From: JAJYSO01 sp964586655
Lineage (GTDB): Bacteria > Bacteroidota > Bacteroidia > Flavobacteriales > Flavobacteriaceae
DNA: 64,000 nt
Direction: 5' to 3'
Assembly (NCBI GenBank): GCA_964586655.1
Contig: CAZPGY010000012.1
Span: 1-64,000, forward strand
Positions 42,450 to 49,800 of this stretch are shown in pieces (the first letter of the stretch is position 1; each line of letters begins with the position of its first letter). The translations under genes and the position numbers were made by a program. Under the pieces are notes generated by a model. That model was not told where the DNA came from, searched no databases, and saw only the letters and a list, made by a program, of their open reading frames with translations.

Positions 42450-42869
42450 ATGCTATCCCAAAAAACCAAATACGGCATCAAGGCCCTGACCTATATTTGC
42501 AAAAAGGCAGACGAGGCGCCCATTCCCATTGCCCAAATTGCTGCGGCCAAAAATATCCCTCATAAATTTCTGGAAGCTATCTTGTTAAGCTTAAGAAAAG
42601 GAGGGCTATTGGGCGCTAAAAAAGGCAAAAACGGCGGGTATTATTTACGCAAAGCCCCAGAGGATATTTATATGACTGATATTTTCCGGTTGCTCAACGG
42701 GCCTATTGCCATGATTCCGTGTGTGAGTTTGAATTACTATGAAGTCTGCGACGATTGCCCTGATGAAGAAGCCTGTCGAGTCAATCGCTTGATGTTGGAA
42801 GTAAGAGACAGCACCCTGCAGATTTTGGAAACCAAAAGTTTGGCCGACCTGACGCAGGAGTCCTCTTAA
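42450..42869 (+). CDS. Rrf2-family transcriptional regulator
   Basis: A 139-residue DNA-binding protein. The winged helix-turn-helix covers residues 1-66 (MLSQKTKYGIKALTYICKKA, IAQIAAAKNIPHKFLEAIL, GAKKGKNGGYYL). Four cysteines in the second half (Cys91, Cys100, Cys103, Cys109) resemble the cluster of Fe-S-sensing Rrf2 proteins such as IscR and NsrR, although CymR-type members bind no cluster. It is near a cysH-like gene (43403) with a palindromic operator candidate in between, which points to sulfur-metabolism control. The start ATG is the family's normal N-terminus. Confidence 0.93.
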   Translation: MLSQKTKYGIKALTYICKKADEAPIPIAQIAAAKNIPHKFLEAILLSLRKGGLLGAKKGKNGGYYLRKAPEDIYMTDIFRLLNGPIAMIPCVSLNYYEVCDDCPDEEACRVNRLMLEVRDSTLQILETKSLADLTQESS

Positions 42870-42971
42870 TTTCACACGGTGCTAATCCCTCCGCAACTTA
42901 TATCAAAACGACATGCATATTAAGTCCAGTCTTATGACCTAATATGGAAGCGACCTTAAAAACAGCCTCTT

Positions 42972-43249
42972 ATCCCGAAAAATTCACCGCAAATAGAGAA
43001 ATAATTAAATAGTTTGCATATTATCAGGGATAGTATCGTATCAATTAATGGTATAAATAGACAAAATATAAAGGCTCAAATTTGGGCTATGGAGAATTCC
43101 TATTGCTTGGATTTATTTTGACGTCTTTTTCGTTGCAAACCCTTTGCAGTCCCGTAGGTACGGGACAGCTGCAGGATTTGACGCACTTCGGTAAACTCAG
43201 CATACCACCTCAAATCCGCCTAAAATAAATCTCATGAATTTTCCGGGAT
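42972..43249 (+). repeat. Family B repeat, copy 3 (278 bp, best-defined ends)
   Basis: The ends are ATCCCGAAAAATTCA and TGAATTTTCCGGGAT, inverted repeats agreeing at 14 of 15 positions. Inside are GGTATAAATAGACAAAATAT (shared with copy 2) and ATTGCTTGGATTTATTTTGA (shared with copy 4), plus a GTCCCGTAGGTACGGGAC hairpin. It is non-coding. It sits between the Rrf2 gene and the cysH-like gene, upstream of the latter's promoter. Confidence 0.7.
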
Positions 43250-43347
43250 ATAAGCCTGTGCTTTTTGTCTTGACCCCTTGAAATTTTCGCGACAAAATAG
43301 TGATCCATAAAAATTTTCATTTTCGTATTATTTTTAAATAAAAAATT

Positions 43348-43355
43348 TAAATTTG
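43348..43355 (+). promoter_or_regulatory. -7 promoter element of the cysH-like gene
   Basis: TAAATTTG matches TAnnTTTG; transcription would start near 43360, just before or within the palindrome at 43367-43380. Confidence 0.55.
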
Positions 43356-43366
43356 CATTCCCTACT

Positions 43367-43380
43367 ATTCCGATAGGAAT
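43367..43380 (+). promoter_or_regulatory. Palindromic operator candidate upstream of the cysH-like gene
   Basis: ATTCC-GATA-GGAAT is a perfect inverted repeat 12 bp after the -7 element. Sites of the form ATTCC-N-GGAAT are bound by Rrf2-type regulators such as CymR, so the Rrf2 protein encoded at 42450 is the natural candidate. This is inferred, not shown. Confidence 0.5.
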
Positions 43381-43402
43381 TAAATAATTAAGTTGATACA
43401 CT

Positions 43403-44014
43403 ATGATAAATCTTGAAAAAATCAATGCGGATTTGCGTCATAAATCACCGGAATCAGTGGTGAAATGGGCGCTTAATCGAGCGCAAAATCCGGTTATCAC
43501 CACCAATTTCAGACCTTATGAAAGTGCTTTATTGCATTTGGTCACTCGTCAAGCTCCGTCTATTAAAGTGATTTGGTGCGACACGGGCTACAATACGCCG
43601 GAGACCTATCAGCACGCTCAAACTTTGATTCACCAGCTGGATTTGAATATTCAATTGTTCACGCCCAAGCAAACTGCAGCCTACCGCAATACTACGCTCG
43701 GCATTCCGGAGGTAGGCACTCCGGAGCATCAACTGTTTAGCGAACAGGTAAAATTGGAACCCTTTCGACGCGCCCTAAAAACCCACCAACCTGATGTGTG
43801 GTTTACCAACCTACGCAAGGGCCAAACTACTTTTCGCAATCACCTCGATCGCATTTCAAAAAGCAAGGATGGAGTGCTGAAAATCAGTCCATTTTATAAC
43901 TATACTGATGAAGACTTGGAGGGCTATTTAAAAGCTTATCAACTGCCCAATGAAAAGCAGTATTATGATCCCACCAAGGCCCTTCCAAACCGAGAGTGTG
44001 GAATTCATTTATAA
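43403..44014 (+). CDS. cysH: PAPS/APS reductase-like protein (CysH family)
   Basis: A 203-residue protein of the phosphoadenylylsulfate reductase family, which reduces activated sulfate to sulfite. The PP-loop-type N-terminus (VITTNFRPYESALLHLVTRQAPSI, then VIWCDTGYNTPETYQHA) binds the nucleotide, NLRKGQT fits the family's arginine loop, and the conserved C-terminal catalytic cysteine is in RECGIHL (Cys199). The four cysteines of Fe-S-dependent APS reductases are missing, pointing to the PAPS-type enzyme. It is alone here, without cysDN or sulfite reductase. Regulation by the nearby Rrf2 protein is likely. Confidence 0.85.
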   Translation: MINLEKINADLRHKSPESVVKWALNRAQNPVITTNFRPYESALLHLVTRQAPSIKVIWCDTGYNTPETYQHAQTLIHQLDLNIQLFTPKQTAAYRNTTLGIPEVGTPEHQLFSEQVKLEPFRRALKTHQPDVWFTNLRKGQTTFRNHLDRISKSKDGVLKISPFYNYTDEDLEGYLKAYQLPNEKQYYDPTKALPNRECGIHL

Positions 44015-44039
44015 GCTATCGTTTTAGCAAAATCTGTGT

Positions 44040-44690
44040 TTATCGCTGTAGTTTTTGTCCGAAGCTCAAATCACCGGCGTCTCCCAGTCCGGGGGTGATG
44101 TATCCTTTAGAAGTCAAGTCGGGATCTACTACGCCTACCCACAAGTGGGCTTTAGGGTATTTTTTACGAATGGTCTCCACGCCCAACTCACTGGCAATAA
44201 CAGCCACAATATGAACTTGCGAAGGGGTTCCATGGGCCAACAAATCTTTTAGCGCCTCCACCAACGAAGCGCCGGTAGCCAGCATTGGATCAGCAACAAT
44301 AAGCGGACGATCTGTTAAGTCGGGACAGGTGAGGTAATCTTGTTTGATGCTGAAGTAATCATTGGAATCGTGTTTTCTATAGGCCGCCACAAAACCGGCA
44401 TCAGCCTTATCCAAATAATTGAGTACCCCATTAAACAACGGCACTCCGGCCCGCAAGATTGTGGTTACCACCGGTTGAACCGCAAAACTTGAAGAAAGGG
44501 TTTTGGCTAAAGGGGTTTGTATTTCCAATTTTCGGGTTTCGAAATATTTACTGATTTCCAAAGCAGCCGTCTCGCCAATGCGCTCAATATTACGCCGAAA
44601 ACGAAGCCGATCCTGCTGCACTTCAACATCGCGCAATTCATTAATCCATTGGTTAATCAAAGGGAATTCTTCGGAAAGAATGTGAAGCAT
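44040..44690 (-). CDS. upp: Uracil phosphoribosyltransferase
   Basis: A 216-residue salvage enzyme making UMP from uracil and PRPP. The PRPP-binding loop is IVADPMLATGASLVEAL, the uracil-binding C-terminal motif is GYITPGLGDAGDLSFG, and the N-terminal helix and TILRAGVPLFNGVL match the family. Normal length and cytoplasmic. It converges on the cysH-like gene with 25 bp between stop codons. Confidence 0.95.
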   Translation of the reverse strand: MLHILSEEFPLINQWINELRDVEVQQDRLRFRRNIERIGETAALEISKYFETRKLEIQTPLAKTLSSSFAVQPVVTTILRAGVPLFNGVLNYLDKADAGFVAAYRKHDSNDYFSIKQDYLTCPDLTDRPLIVADPMLATGASLVEALKDLLAHGTPSQVHIVAVIASELGVETIRKKYPKAHLWVGVVDPDLTSKGYITPGLGDAGDLSFGQKLQR

Positions 44691-44806
44691 AATAAGGCGT
44701 ATTTTTTAGTGAAGTTCAAAATAAAGCACTTCGCCACTGGTTTGGTCAAAAATAACATTTCTTCCTTACATATTCGATTATTTGGCGATCTCCCCTTAAT
44801 AATTTC

Positions 44807-45196
44807 CTACCGACCGGCCGCTTTTTGACAGACTGTTTCCACTACTTTACGAATTTCTTTTAGGGTTTCCTCATCGGTAATTTGATGCCGACTCCTCAAC
44901 CAGTCCAAGTCATTATACATCACCATAACTGCTCCGGACGCGTTCTCTTTCACCAAAGCCTTCATCGGCAAATCTATGGCTGAAGATTGTACATCGCGCA
45001 TCAAATGAGTACCAATTTTTGGATTCCCAAACAAAATCACCTCCGTAGGACGCAGTTTCATCTTTACCTTTTCGGCTTCTTTAGCATGATCAATACGTGC
45101 AAAAACATGCCACCCCTGCTCCTTGATGTTTTCTACAATCCGATTGGCCGTTTCTTGAACCGGATAAGAACTGTGTAGTTTGACTAAATTATCCAT
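44807..45196 (-). CDS. DUF302 domain protein
   Basis: A 129-residue soluble protein of the DUF302 family: YPVQETANRIVENIKEQGWHVFARIDHAKEAE at the N-terminus, then LRPTEVILFGNPKIGTHLM and MYNDLDWLRSRHQI. Function of the family is unknown. It is upstream of upp on the same strand with 116 bp between, so it probably has its own promoter (TATCTTTG at 45221-45228). Confidence 0.9.
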   Translation of the reverse strand: MDNLVKLHSSYPVQETANRIVENIKEQGWHVFARIDHAKEAEKVKMKLRPTEVILFGNPKIGTHLMRDVQSSAIDLPMKALVKENASGAVMVMYNDLDWLRSRHQITDEETLKEIRKVVETVCQKAAGR

Positions 45197-45220
45197 ATTA
45201 TTTAGATTGATTCTTAATTA

Positions 45221-45228
45221 CAAAGATA
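45221..45228 (-). promoter_or_regulatory. -7 promoter element of the DUF302 gene
   Basis: TATCTTTG on the minus strand, 25 bases before the ATG. Confidence 0.5.
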
Positions 45229-45234
45229 TCAGAG

Positions 45235-45723
45235 AAAAATGAATTCCCGCAAAAGAAGTCAACAATTTTATTGTTCTCTGAGCCTGTTCTCGATAATTCC
45301 GCTGCGCCTCCTGCCCAATCCTTCTAACATACCCCACATCGAAAGCGAATCGTTACGTTAAACAGGGGCGTTACTCGGAACAAGAGATTCTGAATAGATT
45401 TCCAAACAAGCTGTCATACTGAACCAAGCGGAGGACGAAGCGGCAGGGATTCAGTATCTCGTGTATCAAAGAATGAACACTAATCTATAACAAGATGAGA
45501 TTCTGAATAAATTGCTCGTGCCTCCCAATTTTCCAGAATGACAAGCTAAGGCGGTAGTTTTTTCGGCTTGTTTTACCGCATCCGCCGCAGGAAGAGGGGC
45601 GGGACAAAATGAAAAACGGTATCGAAGTTAAAGTTTTTAAACATAACAACCCAACCGAAAGGTCACTGCGCACCCCGTTGCGCAGTCGGTGCTATTCTTG
45701 ATAATTTTGTTGGTGATTTGGTT
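45235..45723. repeat. Degenerate repeat-rich intergenic DNA
   Basis: No gene is seen. It holds scattered fragments related to the adjoining 182-bp repeats (CTGTTCTCGATA near 45284) and other short inverted sequences such as GTCATACTGAACCAAG and ATTCAGTATCTCGTG. These are the kind of imperfect palindromes abundant between flavobacterial genes. Confidence 0.5.
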
Positions 45724-46169
45724 GTTTCCTTGAACCTGTTCTCGATACAAAATTAAGCGTCTTCCGCTGTGCTCCATACCCCTAATTTCACTCGAACTGA
45801 CGGAGGGGTTTTGACTGCACATCGCGTCATCTCGAGTGAATTTTTTGCGCAGGCACGAAGCGAAAAATTTGTATCGAGAGGTGATGTTCACTTACTCAGA
45901 TCGTTGTTTCCTTAAATCCGTTCTCGATACAAAATTAAGGGTCTTCCGCTGTGCTCCATTCCCTCAATTTCACTCAAACTGACGGAGGGGTTTTGACTGC
46001 ACACCGCGTCATCTCGAGTGAATTTTTTGCGCAGGCACGAAGTGAAAAATTTGTATCGAGAGATGATGTTCACTTACTCGGATCGTTGTTTCCTTAAACC
46101 TGTTCTCGATACAAAATTAAGCGTCTTCCGCTGTGCTCCATACCCCTAATTTCACTCGAACTGACGGAG
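45724..46169 (+). repeat. 182-bp palindromic tandem repeat array, first part
   Basis: Units start with GTTTCCTT at 45724, 45906 and 46088, a period of exactly 182 bp; the third unit is cut after about 82 bp. Each unit is a large imperfect palindrome: an arm starting CTCGATACAAAATT and passing through TTTCACTCGAACTGACGG, and an inverted arm passing through CGTCATCTCGAGTGAATT and ending AAATTTGTATCGAGAG. The array is interrupted at 46170 by a GIY-YIG gene and resumes at 46483. Confidence 0.85.
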
Positions 46170-46171
46170 GG

Positions 46172-46471
46172 CTAATTATTTTTGTCAAAATGCTTTTTAG
46201 CCAAGTTCGGTAACTTTTCATATTCATTGTTTATCAAAGCTTCCTTTTTAACTCGAGACCATTTTTTTATTTGTTTTTCCCTATCTATAGCTGTTTCCAC
46301 AGAGGTAAATGAAGCATAAAAGACTAAATATAACGGTCTTCTGTGATAAGTATAAGATTTAGAATCTTTACCTTTTCTATGTTCTTCAAAACGTCTATAT
46401 ACATTATTAGTTACCCCTGTATAAAATGATCCGTCTGCACACTCGAGAATATATACATATGATTTTTTCAT
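46172..46471 (-). CDS. GIY-YIG nuclease domain protein, embedded in a repeat array
   Basis: A 99-residue single-domain protein of the GIY-YIG family (UvrC/homing endonuclease-type fold). The start at 46471 gives MKKSYVYILECADGSFYTGVTN, with the Y-x-I-L and Y-T-G tyrosine-glycine core. The catalytic arginine is in VYRRFEEHRKG and a conserved glutamate segment is AIDREKQIKKWSR. Related stand-alone proteins occur as several copies in Bacteroidota genomes. It is unusual in lying inside the 182-bp palindromes, replacing the second half of the third unit. The repeat beyond it supplies TAATTTTG at 46507-46514, a candidate promoter. Confidence 0.85.
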   Translation of the reverse strand: MKKSYVYILECADGSFYTGVTNNVYRRFEEHRKGKDSKSYTYHRRPLYLVFYASFTSVETAIDREKQIKKWSRVKKEALINNEYEKLPNLAKKHFDKNN

Positions 46472-46482
46472 ATTCAACAGTA

Positions 46483-46745
46483 TTAATTTATAGCCTGTTC
46501 TCGATACAAAATTAAGGGGCTTCCGCTGTGCTCCATACCCTCAATTTCACTCGAACTGACGGAGGTTTTTGACTGCACATCGCGTCATCTCGAGTGAATT
46601 TTTTGCACAGGCACGAAGCGAAAAATTTGTATCGAGAGGTGATGTTCACTTATTTAGATCGTTGTTTCCTTGAACCCGTTCTCGATACAAAATTAAGGGT
46701 CTTCCGCTGTGCTGCATCCCCTCAATTTCACTCGAACTGACGGGG
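46483..46745 (+). repeat. 182-bp palindromic tandem repeat array, second part
   Basis: After the GIY-YIG gene the array resumes: one nearly full unit (46483-46663, 181 bp) and a partial unit (46664-46745) ending in CACTCGAACTGACGGGG. Differences from the first part are scattered single substitutions. Confidence 0.8.
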
Positions 46746-46787
46746 TGCCATAAGTGAACTTTTATCTCCAAGTTAATTAAGTAACAA

Positions 46788-46822
46788 AAACCTGTCAAGT
46801 TTTAAAAACCTGACAGGTTTAT
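46788..46822 (-). terminator. Terminator of the giant type B gene
   Basis: On the minus strand, AAACCTGTCA and TGACAGGTTT form a 10-bp perfect stem with a 13-base A/T-rich loop, then TTTGTT. It is 26 bp after the stop at 46846. AAACCTGTCAGG-like hairpins also recur between flavobacterial genes generally. Confidence 0.7.
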
Positions 46823-46845
46823 TGGGTATATCGTGTATCAGAAAT

Positions 46846-49800
46846 TTAGCGTTTCAGCGTAAAGTGGCCCGTAATTGTAACGGGATGTTCTCCACTGCCG
46901 TCCGGAGCACTGGTGGTAAATTCTACCTTAAACCAGTAGTCGTTTGACGGCATTTGCTCACCGTTAAAGGTGCCATCCCAACCCGGACCATCCGGACGGA
47001 TTTGCTTCAACAGCTTGCCGTAGCGATCGAAAATATAGATGCCTGCCTCGGGCTGTTCTTTCAAACTCCAGATATTCCAAGTGTCGTTATAGCCGTCTCC
47101 GTTCGGGGTAAAGAAATCGGGGTAATCGATAATATGTACCACTACCCTTGTCACGCCACAGCCGTTCTTGTCGCGACCATAGACATAGTGCTCACCCGGA
47201 CCGATATTGGTAAAGATCACCTCTCCATCGCTGCCGGCTTCCTTCCAAGGACCGTTGTCTACTCTGAATTCATAATCTCCCTTCCCTACAATATGAGACA
47301 CTAAAATCCCCTGGTGTTCCGAAAAGGCCGGATCGGTTGGAACTGCGGTAAATTCGGGAGGATTATGTTCATAAATAGTTGCTGAAGTTGTTGTGCTACA
47401 GTTGTTAACAGAATTGGCATTCGTTACGGTTACACTATACGTACCGGCTTCTGTTATTTCTAAGGAGGACTCGGTAGCTCCCGGAATCACTTCACCATCA
47501 AAAGACCAAACAAAAGTATAATCTTTTTCCGGCAGACCGGTACTCAAAGTCATACTACTATCCAAACCTTCAGTTGGGGTAAGTATCGGGTCGAGATCAA
47601 CACAAAGGATCATCCCGTCATAGGGGCTCAAATCGGCCAATGGAGATTGTTCCACATTAATCTCTATCTGTACATAAGCAGCTGAAGCGCATAAAGTTTC
47701 TGTATTCACCACTTCTGCAATCACAACCTGTCCGTCATAAAGACGAGCTTGAGCGGTATCTTCGATTGGGTGACCGTTGTTGTAATCATTCATATTGGCA
47801 TAATACACCACTTCAGTATTGGCTGCTCCTCCCGGATTGACTTGGGCATCAAACTGTGTCAAGTCAATTGTGGCATAAGATCCACCCGGTTCATCAGAAC
47901 AAACCATATCGGCTATTATAGTGGCTTTACCAATCGTTGGTCGGGTTTCAACGGTAATGATAACCTCTCCGGTATTATAGCAACCTGATTCTATATTTTC
48001 AACACGAATATAAATGGTTTCCCCATCTACGGCTACATAGCCCGGTTGTATTGGGTTTGTACCCGCTTCAGCATCGGATTGAGATGTATAGTAACTGATT
48101 TCATAATCATCAAGGTTGACGGATTGTCCTTGGTTAGTCGATGTATTTTCATCTAACAAACTAATCAAATCAGCCGGAGTGCCATTGGTATAATCATAGA
48201 GGTTATACGCAATATCATACAGAGGCAAATCAGCTTGCCCGGTTGTTCCGTCTTCACACAGGGTGTATCCAAAGGGTTGACCTTCGGGATTTAAAACGGG
48301 CGGCGGCACTACTTTAATTTCAAAAGGAACCACCACGAAACAATCACTTCCGGCAGCTCCGGATTCTACACGAGCGTAGATAATTTGAATATTACTTATT
48401 TGTCCTCGATTATTAATGGTATTGTAAGCGGGTTCATTCACATACGCTTGTGGAGTACTGATATATTCTGTACTGGTTGTGTCCCCAAAATGCGCTGCTC
48501 CTTCTCGTTTATAATAGGTAATATTAACATTTTCACCACCGGCAATTTTATCACCGCTAATGGTCAGGTCAAAAGGAGTGGCGGCAATACCATCGGTATC
48601 GTCATCACATTTCACCAAACGCAATTCTTCCGGATCCGTTTCTGACGGACTGGGCAAGGCCAACACCTCAAGCGTAATAATAGCATGAGCTGAACACGCA
48701 TTTTTAGTGTTTGTATTGGTCACCTTCACATAGACATCTTGCGGATTGGCGGCATTGACATACTTGTATGGATTTTGAATAGGATTATCATTTACCATTG
48801 CCATAGAATCCTTATAGTATTCAATATCCTGATAATTTGGCAGACGCGATAATCCGGTCAAGCCTTCAATGGCCTCCGACAAATCAAATACCGCCTGAGG
48901 ATAAGGATCTTGATTATAGTCATCGTCACAGACGGCCAAGTATGTACTTTGCAACACCGGCGTTTTCTCTACATTAATCGTAAAGCTATTGTCATCCGGG
49001 TAGTCAAAAGAATCATAACACCCGGTGATGGTATCTTCCACGCGCACATAAATGGTTTGTGAATAAGGAGTCACGTTCATATAATTTGAAGGGACGGCAA
49101 TAGCCAAGGTATCCTTCTCTGCATTTGCTTGTGATTCATAATACTTCACCACTACATCCTGAGGAGCCTGCTGGCCTCCAAACACACTGGTATCATTAAG
49201 CGTTAAATCAAAATAAGCAAAGCCATTATCGTCTCCGTCATCACAAACATAAAGGTCTTCAAGATTTTGAATTTCAGGGCTTTCCACCACTTTTAAATCT
49301 AAGGGGCCTATACTGATACAACCCGTTTGGGTGTTCACCGCTCGGATCCAAATGGTTTGTTGATTTGGTGCCGAGTTTTGATAGGCTTGGGTTGAATCAA
49401 TAGTTTGGCTATTGAGTTGGGCTCCCTTTTCCGTCAAGTGATAACTTACTTGTACATTGGGTTGATCCTTTTGAATTCTATTCGTAAAATCATCCAAATA
49501 GAAATCTGCATAGCCGTCATTATCAATATCACAAACTTTATAGGTATCAAAATCGGCAATATTAGGCAACGGATTCACGATTAAAGTCACGGTCAATCCT
49601 TGAGTGGTCACACAGCCAAATTCATTTACAACCCGCACATAGATGGTTTGGTTATTCTGTGTGTTTTCATAAGGAGAAACCAAAGTATCTACTGCATTAT
49701 CTGCATCTTGTTGTGAAGCATAATAGGTTACTGTTAAACTGGCATCTCCTCCGGTAACAGCGGAGTCGGCCTGGTGAAGGTTAAAGAATTCTTTTTCGTC

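Noticed and set aside
22798..43249. Could the family B or A repeats be complete insertion sequences?
   Set aside because: None carries an ORF large enough for a transposase; they can at most be non-autonomous derivatives.
45485..45891. Minus-strand frames of 62 and 84 codons in the repeat region
   Set aside because: They run across palindromic repeats and their sequence follows the repeat, not a protein family.
45724..46745. Could the 182-bp repeats be a CRISPR array?
   Set aside because: The repeats are tandem with no unique spacers, are far longer than CRISPR repeats, and no cas gene is nearby.
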